This document shows positions 35,875-44,138 of a stretch of 60,684 bases of DNA, one piece after another. The number at the start of each line of letters is the position of its first letter. Position 1 is the stretch's first letter. Origin of the DNA: Streptomyces albipurpureus (lineage in GTDB: Bacteria > Actinomycetota > Actinomycetes > Streptomycetales > Streptomycetaceae); the NCBI RefSeq assembly GCF_023701525.1, contig NZ_JAMQAW010000034.1:1-60684 (forward strand). The letters are read 5' to 3'. The translations under genes and the position numbers were made by a program. The notes beneath the pieces are model-generated. The model made no database searches. It was not told the DNA's origin and worked only from the letters and a program-made list of their open reading frames with translations.

Positions 35875-38541
35875 TCACACCTCCTTCTCGGTCTCGTAGG
35901 GGCGGGGCCGCGTCCCGAGGAAGGGCAGGACCTCGCAGGTCCGGTCGCCTTTCGCGAGAGCGGAGTTGAGGGCGAGCAGGACGCCAGCCGATCCGGTCGC
36001 CAGGTCCGCGGAGAGCCGCAGCAGGCGGTACCCGGGGAACACCAGGGCTCCCTGGTGGAGCCGGGCATGCCATCCGAGCCGACGGATCTGACGGTTCAGG
36101 AGGGGCCGGGCCACCGCGTCGCAGCTGCGGCGGACCTCGTGGCGGCGCTCGGGGCAGTCCGGGGCATCGGGCGCGACGGGTGGTTCGCCGAGGGCGGCCA
36201 GGGTGGCGATGACTCCCGCTCTGCCGCGCAGCAGCCCGGAGTTGTGGACGTGGACGGGGGCGCAGGTGCGTCGGATGCCGTCGAGGAGGGCGGCTGCCCG
36301 GGGGTCGGGCCGGTGCCTCAGCAACTGGTGCAGGACCAGTCCCGCACCGGCGCTCCCGCCCTGGAGGTAGGGCAGGCCGCGCGCGCCGTCGTCCAGCATC
36401 ACCGTATGGTCGGCCAGGGTCCGGCAGCGGGCGAGATCGAGGTCGAGCGCCCGGCGAGCGGCCGTCAGCAGTCCGGTGTCGCCCAGGTGTTCGTACAGAC
36501 GCAGCAGAAGGAGGGCGATGCCGGCCGGGCCGTGCAGGAGTCCGTGCGGTGGGTGATGGCCGGGCAGGGTGGGAAGTGGCCCCCGATCGATCAGGGCGAC
36601 GAGTCGACGGGCTCGTTCCAGCGCCTCGTCCAGCAGGGTCTGCTCCCCGGTGGCCCGCGCGAAGTGCAGCAGGGTCAAGGCGATGCCGGCCTCTCCCCGC
36701 TCCAGGTCCGGGCCCAGGGCGCGGTCCGTGGCCCAGTGGCACCGGTCGAGCAGTTCCAGGGCGGCGTCGCGGCGCCCGATGAGGTCAAGCGTGTAGGCGA
36801 TCCCGTGGACTCCGTCGTAGAAGCCGGCCTGGGAGGGCGCGGAGCGCTCCGCGGCCTCGGTCAGCCAGTCGGTGTACTCCCGCGGGATCCGGGCGCCCGA
36901 GCGGTGCAGCGCGTAGAGCACTCCAGCGGCTCCATGGCCGAAGGAAGGTCCGCCGATGTCGTCCGGGCCGGTGGGAGTGGAGGGAAAGAGCCGGTCGGGT
37001 CGGTCGGGGGTGGCGGTGGTGTGGATTCCGTGCACCAGCGCGTCGCGCAGGGCGGGCCAGTCGGGCGGATCACCCGCGAAGAGTTCGGCGGCAGGGTCCC
37101 GTGCGGGCTCGCGGGCCGGTGGTCCGACGGCCGGTGGGAGGAGCGGCTCGTAGTCGGGCGGCTGAGGCAGCGGGTAGTGCCGTTGCACCGCGTCGGCCAG
37201 GGTACGCAACCGGCCGGGACATCGATGGTGGGGCACCGGCAGGAACAGCCAGAGCCGCAGGGCCGCCAGCAGATACCGGGCGGCGTGCGCGCCCCGCAGA
37301 TGCGCCGGCACGGTGAACTGCTCCGCCTCCGCATCCGGGCACACATCCGGTGCGGGGCCCCGAAAGGCCCGCTCAGCGTGGCCGGCCTCGCTCCGGTGCC
37401 CGGCCATCATCCAGCGCACGGACTCCCGCTCGGTGAAGAAGGGGCCGGTCAGCGCGATCCCGCCGTCGGGGCGCAGCAGGATGTGCCGCGGATGCAGTAC
37501 CGGGGGGAGCAGACCCCGAGCCAGGACGGCGTCCAGTGCCGCCGCCACACGATCGAGGATGTCCACCGCCCAGTCCGCGTATCCGGGGGCTTCCTCTCGT
37601 GCCCGTGTCTCGGAGGTGAGCGGGCAGGCGCTGGTCGCCGCATGGAGCAGCGGGGCGCCGGTGAGGTGGCGGGTCGCCAGGAAGACGTGCCCGCCGTAGC
37701 TGCCGGTGTCCACGATCTGCGGTACGCAGTCCAGTCCCGCCAACCGGGCCAGCGCGTCGGTCCGGTGGCGCAGCCGGGTGACGGCGTCCTGGCCGTGCCG
37801 GTCGATGCCGGCGTACGGGCGGGCCTCGCGCAGTACCACGGGGGTGCCGTCGGGTTGGTGGACGGCCCGGTAGACGCCCCCTCCGGGGGTGAGCCGAAGC
37901 GCTGCCTCGACGGCGTAGGGGAATCCGTCGGGGGCGGTGGACACCGGTGGGGCGTGGACGCGGACCGGCGGGGTGACACCGTCGGGCAGGGTGAAGGAGG
38001 GCCGGAGAGGTGTGCGCGGGTCGGTGACGAGGGCGCCGTGGCGGATGTGGAGCGGGCCGTGGCCGTATGGCAGGCCGCTGAGGATCCGCGGGCCCGGTAA
38101 CGCGTCCAGCAGGACGGCCAGTTCGCGCAGGGAATCGGCCAGGGCCGCCTCATCGGGTGGGGCGATGACCGCCACCGTGCCGGCCTCGGCGCGATCGGTA
38201 CCGCTGCCGTGGTCCGCGTTCAGCATCCGTACGGCTGTCGCGCTGCGGGGGAAGGCGAAGGGGTAGCGGCGGTCGACACAGTGCCCCGCGACGATCTCCA
38301 CGGCGCGTGCCGCGCCGGTCGGGATACCGGACACCACGATCCGCCAGCCGGGGGTGTCCGGTGCCGCCTGGGACCCGGGCCGCCACGTCACCCACCAGCC
38401 CGTCTCATCGCGGTCCCAGCCGGGGGGCGGAGGGCGGTCGGCTGCCGGGAGCCGCGCGCTGGTGTCGGCGATTCGTTGTGGTGCTTCGTAGACATCGGCG
38501 TCGGCGAGGGCGAACCGTTCGTATCCGGTGAGGCTCAACAC
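35875..38541 (-). CDS. Degenerate LanKC paralogue (pseudokinase/pseudolyase)
   Basis: 888 residues from the GTG at 38541, which overlaps the radical SAM stop. It has the full LanKC layout and shares GGVYRAV and LREARPYAG with its neighbour, but catalytic positions are lost. In the lyase part WRIVVSG replaces WKIHVSA (Arg67, Val69) and FAFPRS replaces FKFLRS (Ala96). In the kinase part PPVLHPRHILL replaces YGDLQPGNVIV (Val348 for Asp, His353 for Asn), and the DFE motif is TGPF (Gly366 for Asp). The LanC part keeps its GG-helix repeats (FYDGVHGIAY, LLHGPAGIAL, LQGGSAGAG). Likely roles are substrate binding, cyclisation or scaffolding for the intact LanKC. Confidence 0.9.
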   Translation of the reverse strand: MLSLTGYERFALADADVYEAPQRIADTSARLPAADRPPPPGWDRDETGWWVTWRPGSQAAPDTPGWRIVVSGIPTGAARAVEIVAGHCVDRRYPFAFPRSATAVRMLNADHGSGTDRAEAGTVAVIAPPDEAALADSLRELAVLLDALPGPRILSGLPYGHGPLHIRHGALVTDPRTPLRPSFTLPDGVTPPVRVHAPPVSTAPDGFPYAVEAALRLTPGGGVYRAVHQPDGTPVVLREARPYAGIDRHGQDAVTRLRHRTDALARLAGLDCVPQIVDTGSYGGHVFLATRHLTGAPLLHAATSACPLTSETRAREEAPGYADWAVDILDRVAAALDAVLARGLLPPVLHPRHILLRPDGGIALTGPFFTERESVRWMMAGHRSEAGHAERAFRGPAPDVCPDAEAEQFTVPAHLRGAHAARYLLAALRLWLFLPVPHHRCPGRLRTLADAVQRHYPLPQPPDYEPLLPPAVGPPAREPARDPAAELFAGDPPDWPALRDALVHGIHTTATPDRPDRLFPSTPTGPDDIGGPSFGHGAAGVLYALHRSGARIPREYTDWLTEAAERSAPSQAGFYDGVHGIAYTLDLIGRRDAALELLDRCHWATDRALGPDLERGEAGIALTLLHFARATGEQTLLDEALERARRLVALIDRGPLPTLPGHHPPHGLLHGPAGIALLLLRLYEHLGDTGLLTAARRALDLDLARCRTLADHTVMLDDGARGLPYLQGGSAGAGLVLHQLLRHRPDPRAAALLDGIRRTCAPVHVHNSGLLRGRAGVIATLAALGEPPVAPDAPDCPERRHEVRRSCDAVARPLLNRQIRRLGWHARLHQGALVFPGYRLLRLSADLATGSAGVLLALNSALAKGDRTCEVLPFLGTRPRPYETEKEV

Positions 38542-39614
38542 GACGGCGCCTGAGTCTCGGCTCCGGCGGCGGTGTGCGCTTCCCGGGCGCGCCGATCGAT
38601 GAGGAGCCGGACCTCGTCCGACGCGAACCGGAGGTCCAGGCGGCGGGTGGCCTCCACCCAGTCCGCCATGGTGCGCACCGCGGACAGGGCCTCCACCACG
38701 AACGGGTCGCGCCAGCGGGCGCGGGCCCGGTCCCACAACAGGTCCGCCGGCTCGTGCAGGAGGTTGCCCACGGTCCCCTCGTACAGCGGCATCGCCCGGA
38801 CCTCTCCGTCCGGCTCGATGTGCATGATCTGCTGGTCACCGCCGGTGGCGAGCCGGTCGGGGAACATGCCGAGGTTCAGATTGTCCGCGGTGAACACCTC
38901 GACGGTGGAGGGCGCCAGCGCGCGCAGCCGGGCGAGGAGGGCGGGGTGGGCCAACTCCGCCAGTCGGTCCCATGTGAGCAGTTCCGTGCGGGCGAAGTCG
39001 GGGCGGTTGGCGAGCCCGGCGGGAACGGCCGCGTTGAACGAGAGGGCCGACAGATGGGGGAACCGGGGCGCGATGTCGGTGCAGAACCGTTCGAGCTGTC
39101 CCCTGTTGCTGTTCACGACCACCGCGTCGATGCCGAAGCGGAGCGGAGGCTGACCGGCCTGCCGCCGTTCGCGGGCCACGGAGTCGAGGAGCGCGAGGGT
39201 CCTGAGCGCACGCTCGTGGGAGCCGACCCGGCCCCGTATCCGGTCGTGCACCTCGGCGGTCGCCCCGTCCAGGCTGACCAGCACCTCGCGGAACAGGTCC
39301 GCCAGGCGCTCGGCCATGGGCCGGGTGAGGGTCCAGCCACTGGTGTTGACGCCGAGCCGGATACCGGCCTGTACCAATTGCTCCGCGACCGTGAGGACAC
39401 CGCGAACCAGCAGCGGTTCACCGCCCGACAGGGCGACCACCCGGGGCTTGAGCGTGATGATGGATTCGACCACCCGCACCATCTCGGCGGGCGCCAACTG
39501 ACGGGATGGCCGCCGCCCGGATTCCGAGTAGCAGTGGGAGCAGCGCAGCGGACAGGCGTAGGTGATGTCCCAGACGATCACGTCAGGCGCCTTGGCCGTA
39601 TCAGCCGTACTCAT
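38535..39614 (-). CDS. Radical SAM peptide-modifying enzyme with Cys-less SPASM-like tail
   Basis: 359 residues. The [4Fe-4S] motif is ACPLRCSHCYS (Cys21, Cys25, Cys28), followed by VVALSGGEPLL (SAM-binding GGE) and VNTSGWTL. The C-terminal region keeps the SPASM-type pattern (MHIEPDGEVRAMPLYEGTVG) but has none of the cysteines that would hold auxiliary clusters; the usual Pro-Cys reads Pro-Leu. It begins the RiPP operon (ATG at 39614, GGAGGG upstream) and overlaps the degenerate LanKC, so it almost certainly modifies the same precursor. The reaction, for example C-C, C-N or thioether crosslinking at Trp18, Cys20 or Tyr24, or an epimerisation, cannot be read from sequence. Confidence 0.9.
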   Translation of the reverse strand: MSTADTAKAPDVIVWDITYACPLRCSHCYSESGRRPSRQLAPAEMVRVVESIITLKPRVVALSGGEPLLVRGVLTVAEQLVQAGIRLGVNTSGWTLTRPMAERLADLFREVLVSLDGATAEVHDRIRGRVGSHERALRTLALLDSVARERRQAGQPPLRFGIDAVVVNSNRGQLERFCTDIAPRFPHLSALSFNAAVPAGLANRPDFARTELLTWDRLAELAHPALLARLRALAPSTVEVFTADNLNLGMFPDRLATGGDQQIMHIEPDGEVRAMPLYEGTVGNLLHEPADLLWDRARARWRDPFVVEALSAVRTMADWVEATRRLDLRFASDEVRLLIDRRAREAHTAAGAETQAPSC

Positions 39615-39766
39615 GGAACCGCCCTCCTTCCCGTTACGGACGGGCCGCGGCTCCTTCACCGCTGCGGCCCTGCTTCTGGCGGCACGCCAAGCATGCGACG
39701 GGCGGTGGGGTCGGCTGCAGCGTGCAGGCCACCAGTTCGACATGGAGGTTCTCCGCCATCGCGATG

Positions 39767-39866
39767 GGCGGTCTGCCGCCTGGACACGTGTTTGGTGGCC
39801 TGGAAAGGCGGTCTGTCGCCTGGACACGTGTTTGGTGGCCTGGAAAGGCGGTCTGTCGCCCGGAAA
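39767..39866. repeat. 40-bp direct repeats in the shared RiPP/two-component control region
   Basis: Two complete 40-bp units start at 39767 and 39807, and a truncated 20-base copy starts at 39847. Each unit begins GGCGGTCTGCCGCC (or TCGCC), an inverted repeat in itself, and contains the palindrome ACACGTGT. They sit between the divergent radical SAM and histidine kinase genes. The exact 40-base period places the sites on the same DNA face about every four turns, as expected for a multi-site operator, perhaps for the response regulator encoded at 41945. Confidence 0.88.
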
Positions 39867-39888
39867 GGCGGCTCCGGATACTGGGGAG

Positions 39889-41952
39889 GTGATCTTAAAA
39901 GGGCTGCTGATACGAACCGTCGCGGTGGTGGGAGGGAGCTGTCTGGCGTACGCGGCGTTCGTCGGCACCTTCGTCCTGCAGAACCGGTACACCTTGCCGT
40001 GGATACTCGGCTCGGTCCTGCCCTGCTACCTGGCGGGGCTGTTCGCCGTCCGGCACGCTCCGTCGAGTCCGGTAGCGCGCCGACTGCTGCTCGTCGGGGC
40101 CTGGCTGTCACTCAACATCACGGTGCAGTACACGAACCGGTGGCTGCTCATGGAGGCGGACCAGGTCCGCCCGCTGCTGGCCGTCACCCAACTGACCCAG
40201 ATCACCGCCCTGGTGGCGAGCGTTCTGATGGTGCGGCTGCTGGCACTGCTCCCCGACGGGACGTACCGCTTCTCCTACGAACGCGTGGTGCTGCGCCTCC
40301 TATGGGCCCTGTTGGCCCTGCCGGTGGTGCTGCCCGCGCTGGGCGTCGCCCCGCGTACGACCCATCTCGTGGTCTTCTACTACCCGGAGGCATGGCTTCC
40401 GGGCTGCGGCGCCGTGCTGTTGGTGATCCGCTGCCTCCTGAGCCGCCGGGCCACCGGGGTCCCCCCGGAGCGGGCCGAGGCGAGCAGCGGCAAGCTGCTG
40501 ACGGTGGTCTGTGCCGGAGCCCTGGTCCTGCTCGCCAGGGCCTCTTCCCGGCTGTTCCGCGCATGGCAGGGGGACGAGGGCTACCTCTACTTCATCGGTA
40601 CGGTGCTGGGCGCGCTCCCGTACATACTCACCTCGCTCGTGGTGGTGTACGCGGCCTTCCGATACCGCATCCTGGGCGTGGACATCCCGGTCCGCCGCTC
40701 CGTCGTCTACGGCATCCTCTGGCTCATCATCAGCCTCTGGTACCTGGGCATGGCGATCACCCTCGGCCTCACCGCGGTCCAGTACTTCCCCATCGGGTTC
40801 GCCCTGCTCGTCGCCGTCCTGTCCACGGCGCTGTTCCAACCCCTGCGCACCCGGCTCAACAGGCTGGCCCGACGCTGGGTCTTCGGCCGGCGGCCGTCGG
40901 GCTTCGAGCTGCTGACCCAGTTCGGCACCACCCTGGGAAACGCCCACGACCTGGCGCGCCTGGCCCCCCAGTTGGCGAGTGAGCTGCGGAGCGGCCTGGG
41001 GCTCGGGTGGGTCGAGGTGCGGCTGCGGGCTCCCGGTGTGTCCGACGCGGTGTACGGCCGGGCCGGCGCGCGACAGGGAGGCAAGGCCGGCTCCCACCCG
41101 CTGCGCTACGGCGAAGAGGTCCTCGGAGTCATCGAGTTCGGCCTCAAGGACGGCGGCCGCATGACCGACGAGGACTACCACGTACTGCGCTCGCTCGCCC
41201 AGCAGGCCGTCCTCGCCGTCCACAACGTCCATCTCAATGCCGAACTCACCCTGCGGGTGGGGGAGGTGCAGCAGCAGGCGGTCGAACTCGACGCCTCCCG
41301 GGCCCGGATCGTGCAGGCGCAGGACACGGAGCGCCGCCGTATCGCACGCCGTCTGCACGACGGGCTCCAGCAGCAACTGGTCACCCTCCTCGTCAAGGCG
41401 CGGCTGGCCCGCGTGAGGCTGCAGCACGGTGGAGACGTCGACGCGGCCCTCGCCGAGGTCCAGGACGACCTCTACCGCGCCGTCGAGGAACTCCGCGACC
41501 TGGCACAGGGCATCCACCCGCCCGTCCTGAGCGACCAGGGGCTGGTCGCCGCCGTGACCTCCTGCGCCCGCAGGCTGCCGTTACCGGTGTCCCTCCAGGT
41601 CCAGCCGGGCCTCGAAGGCACCCGTTTCACCACCGAGACCGAGGAGTCGGCCTTCTACCTCGTTTCCGAAGCCCTCACGAACGTGCTCAAACACGCGGGC
41701 GCCCGCACGGTGGTGCTCAGGCTCGCACTGGAACGCGACCACCTCGTCATCGAGGTCAGCGACGACGGCCATGGAAGGGCGGCCGTGCCCCGCAGCGGCT
41801 CGGGACTGGCCGCCATGCGCGACCGCGTCGAGGCGGTCGGAGGCCGCTTCGACATCCACAGCGCACCGGGCCGGGGCACCGTCATCAACGCCCGGCTCAC
41901 GGCGCTACCGCGGGAGACCCCCCAGACAGTGAAGGAGCGCATCAATGGCTGA
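39889..41952 (+). CDS. Membrane sensor histidine kinase (NarL-type)
   Basis: 687 residues if started at the GTG at 39889. It has seven or so N-terminal membrane helices (to about 300), a GAF-like linker, the HisKA_3 phosphoacceptor region with His in RIARRLHDGLQQQLVTL, and a C-terminal ATPase domain (SDDGHGRA, GSGLAAMRDRVEAVGG). The start is uncertain: GGAGGTGATC, a near-perfect anti-16S match, covers the GTG itself, so translation may begin slightly later. A TTA leucine codon at 39895-39897 lies right there; if translated, it would tie the sensor to bldA. It overlaps the response regulator gene and is divergent from the RiPP operon. Confidence 0.85.
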   Translation: MILKGLLIRTVAVVGGSCLAYAAFVGTFVLQNRYTLPWILGSVLPCYLAGLFAVRHAPSSPVARRLLLVGAWLSLNITVQYTNRWLLMEADQVRPLLAVTQLTQITALVASVLMVRLLALLPDGTYRFSYERVVLRLLWALLALPVVLPALGVAPRTTHLVVFYYPEAWLPGCGAVLLVIRCLLSRRATGVPPERAEASSGKLLTVVCAGALVLLARASSRLFRAWQGDEGYLYFIGTVLGALPYILTSLVVVYAAFRYRILGVDIPVRRSVVYGILWLIISLWYLGMAITLGLTAVQYFPIGFALLVAVLSTALFQPLRTRLNRLARRWVFGRRPSGFELLTQFGTTLGNAHDLARLAPQLASELRSGLGLGWVEVRLRAPGVSDAVYGRAGARQGGKAGSHPLRYGEEVLGVIEFGLKDGGRMTDEDYHVLRSLAQQAVLAVHNVHLNAELTLRVGEVQQQAVELDASRARIVQAQDTERRRIARRLHDGLQQQLVTLLVKARLARVRLQHGGDVDAALAEVQDDLYRAVEELRDLAQGIHPPVLSDQGLVAAVTSCARRLPLPVSLQVQPGLEGTRFTTETEESAFYLVSEALTNVLKHAGARTVVLRLALERDHLVIEVSDDGHGRAAVPRSGSGLAAMRDRVEAVGGRFDIHSAPGRGTVINARLTALPRETPQTVKERING

Positions 41953-42631
41953 GGAGCGCCTGCGCGTGGTCATCGCCGAGGACTACTACCTGCTCCGCGA
42001 GGGCCTGCGCCAGCTACTGGAGGAGTGCCGCCTCGTGGAGGTGGTGGCCGCCGTGGGTACCGCGGACGAACTACTGGCCGCCGTGGACCGGCTGCGGCCG
42101 GACGGAGTGATCACCGACATCCGCATGCCACCCGGCCACCGCACGGAGGGGATCGCGGCCGCGCACGCCATCCGCACATCCCACCCGGGAACCGGAGTGG
42201 TCATCCTGTCGCAGCACGCCAACGAGAGCTATGTGTTCGACCTGTTCCAGCACGGCACGGACGGACTGGCCTATCTGCTCAAGGAGCGGGTGGGCGAGCT
42301 GGACCAGCTGCTGCGCGCCGTGCGCGAGGTCGTCGCCGGACGGTCGGTCATCGACCCCCGGATCGTCGAGGTGCTGTTGCGCACCCACTCGCGCGCGGCC
42401 GATGCCCCGCTGGCGGCCCTGACCCAGCGCGAGAGCGAGGTCCTGCGGCACATGGCGGAAGGCAAGACGAACCGTGCCATCGCCGGGGCGCTCCACCTGG
42501 CCGACTCGACCGTGGAGAAGCACGTCAACGCCGTCTTCACCAAGCTGGGTCTGAGCGAGGAGACCAATCTCCACCGCCGTGTCAGCGCGGTACTGGCCTA
42601 CCTCCACCACACCTACGCGCCCGAACCCTGA
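41945..42631 (+). CDS. NarL/LuxR-family response regulator
   Basis: 228 residues. The receiver domain has the acidic pair (IAEDYY), the phosphoacceptor Asp in VITDIRMPPG, and Lys in LLKERVG. The C-terminal LuxR-type helix-turn-helix is clear (LTQRESEVLRHMAEGKTNRA, IAGALHLADSTVEKHVNAV). The ATG overlaps the kinase gene by eight bases, so the two are translationally coupled. The 40-bp repeats upstream of the kinase gene are the obvious candidate binding sites. Confidence 0.93.
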   Translation: MAEERLRVVIAEDYYLLREGLRQLLEECRLVEVVAAVGTADELLAAVDRLRPDGVITDIRMPPGHRTEGIAAAHAIRTSHPGTGVVILSQHANESYVFDLFQHGTDGLAYLLKERVGELDQLLRAVREVVAGRSVIDPRIVEVLLRTHSRAADAPLAALTQRESEVLRHMAEGKTNRAIAGALHLADSTVEKHVNAVFTKLGLSEETNLHRRVSAVLAYLHHTYAPEP

Positions 42632-42746
42632 CCAGCGGGCCCGCCGTTGCCCGATGTCAAGGCCCGCGACCCGGTCCCGGCACTGGCGAGCGGGGAGCCA
42701 GCGACCACATCCGCGACCCGGCCAACGAGCCCCGCAAGGGCTTGTC

Positions 42747-43943
42747 CTACGCCCTGGAACCCGTACCACCCGCCAGCCGTACCGCCCGCAGCGCAATGTA
42801 CAACTCGGCACAGGAGTCCGCGTCCGTGGTCCGGCGACCGGTCAGGGCGGCGATCTGGTTCAGTCGGTACAGCACGGTGTTGCGGTGACAGTTCAGCCGC
42901 TCGGCGGCCCGCGTGGTCGAACCGCCGGCGGTGAACCAGGTCTCCAGGGTGTCCAGTAGCAGTGTCTGCTCAGCGTCGGGAAGGCCGCGCAACCGTCCGA
43001 ACACCGTACGCGTCACCTCCGCGGCGATGTCAGGTGAGGCCGCTGCCAGCAACGCGATCGGCGAACTGCCGTAGACATGGGTGCCGTTGGTGCCGGGCGG
43101 CAGGCACTGGGCCGCCATCTGGGCCTCCCGCCAGGCGCTGGGCGCCTGCGCCGGAGAGGCGAAGGGGCGACTGACACCGACACGGGACATGGCCGACCGG
43201 GCGAGCTGCTCGCCTGCCGTGGTCGCCGCGTGCTCGTTCGGCAGGGCGAGCAGCCCGACCCGGGAGCCGATCTGCTGGATCCACTCCGAGCCGATCCCCG
43301 CGGTCCGCAGCCGGGTGTCCACGGCCGGAAGGGGCTCGGTGCCGTCGTTGATCTCGGCGCACACCACCAGGAAGGGACCCTGCCGGTCCAGACCCAGCAC
43401 CCGCACGGTCTCCCACGCTCCGGCGCCGTTCCCGGCGCTGCCGTCGAGGAGGGTGGTGAGCAGGACGCTCCGGGCGGCCGCGTCCCGGCGTGACTGCTCC
43501 TCCACGGTGGTCCGGTACGCCTCGGCGGCGGCGCCCGAACACTCGTCGATCACCACCCAGATACCGGACGCCATGTGGAGCAGCTTGGTGGCGCTGCCCT
43601 CCGCCATGGCCATCGCGAGCAGCCGGTCCCAGATGAAGCGCCCAGCCAGCCGGAAGGCATGCAGCAGAGCGGCGAGCGGGATGCCCTTCTCCGCCTTCAG
43701 CCGACCGGCCGCGCGAGGCGCGTCCAGCGGCGTTGGACGCCCCTGGAGCGCGGTGAGTAGCGTCCGCAGATTGTCGTGCACGGCGCTACGCAACTGATCA
43801 TGGCTGAGCAGGGTGCTCTCGACGTACTGGTGCTCACCGCTGAGGATCTCGGCGGTGAGCTCGTCGGTGAGGGGGTCCACCGAGGCGAGCAGCCTGCCGA
43901 CCAGCTCCGCGATGTGCTCGTCGGCACCCAGCGCTGTCGTCAT
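42747..43943 (-). CDS. PucR/CdaR-family transcriptional regulator
   Basis: 398 residues from the ATG at 43943. The N-terminal region (to about 150) is a helical sensory domain (LLHAFRLAGRFIWDRLL), the middle is a GGDEF-like domain (about 170-300), and the C-terminus has the PucR helix-turn-helix (LETWFTAGGSTTRAAERLNC, HRNTVLYRLNQIAALTGR). PucR proteins are usually activators responding to a catabolic substrate. It is divergent from the GMC/ALDH/ligase genes, with a palindrome in the shared intergenic region, so it very likely controls them. No strong ribosome-binding site is visible at this start. Confidence 0.9.
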   Translation of the reverse strand: MTTALGADEHIAELVGRLLASVDPLTDELTAEILSGEHQYVESTLLSHDQLRSAVHDNLRTLLTALQGRPTPLDAPRAAGRLKAEKGIPLAALLHAFRLAGRFIWDRLLAMAMAEGSATKLLHMASGIWVVIDECSGAAAEAYRTTVEEQSRRDAAARSVLLTTLLDGSAGNGAGAWETVRVLGLDRQGPFLVVCAEINDGTEPLPAVDTRLRTAGIGSEWIQQIGSRVGLLALPNEHAATTAGEQLARSAMSRVGVSRPFASPAQAPSAWREAQMAAQCLPPGTNGTHVYGSSPIALLAAASPDIAAEVTRTVFGRLRGLPDAEQTLLLDTLETWFTAGGSTTRAAERLNCHRNTVLYRLNQIAALTGRRTTDADSCAELYIALRAVRLAGGTGSRA

Positions 43944-43966
43944 GGGAAGAGCGTAAACCCTCGCCG

Positions 43967-43984
43967 ATTGTGCACAGGCACAAT
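43967..43984. promoter_or_regulatory. Inverted repeat in the PucR/GMC divergent promoter
   Basis: ATTGTGC (43967-43973) and GCACAAT (43978-43984) are perfect arms around ACAG. The site is 24 bases from the PucR start and about 155 bases from the GMC start, a typical position for an operator bound by the divergent regulator. Confidence 0.7.
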
Positions 43985-44138
43985 GAGCAGCCCATTTTTC
44001 CCGCCCACCGCCTATGGCGGTGCGCCCATAACGCGGCAAACATACCGGTCAACGACGTTCCCCATGATCCGCAGATGTTGCGTTCGCACAGTTGTAGCGG
44101 GATCAGGGGCCGGATCAGAGCTGGTCAAAGGAGATCGG

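Noticed and set aside
34504..38100. Very long plus-strand frame across the LanKC genes
   Set aside because: It is antisense to two well-supported LanKC genes and the precursor; its composition is that of the complement of GC-rich third positions and shows no family motif.
39767..39866. Possible CRISPR array (40-bp repeats)
   Set aside because: The repeats abut directly with no spacers and number only two and a half; an operator array fits better.
38574..40982. Long plus-strand frame across the radical SAM gene into the kinase gene
   Set aside because: It overlaps the radical SAM gene in antisense and the kinase gene in the wrong frame; the membrane helices and kinase motifs are only in the frame ending at 41952.
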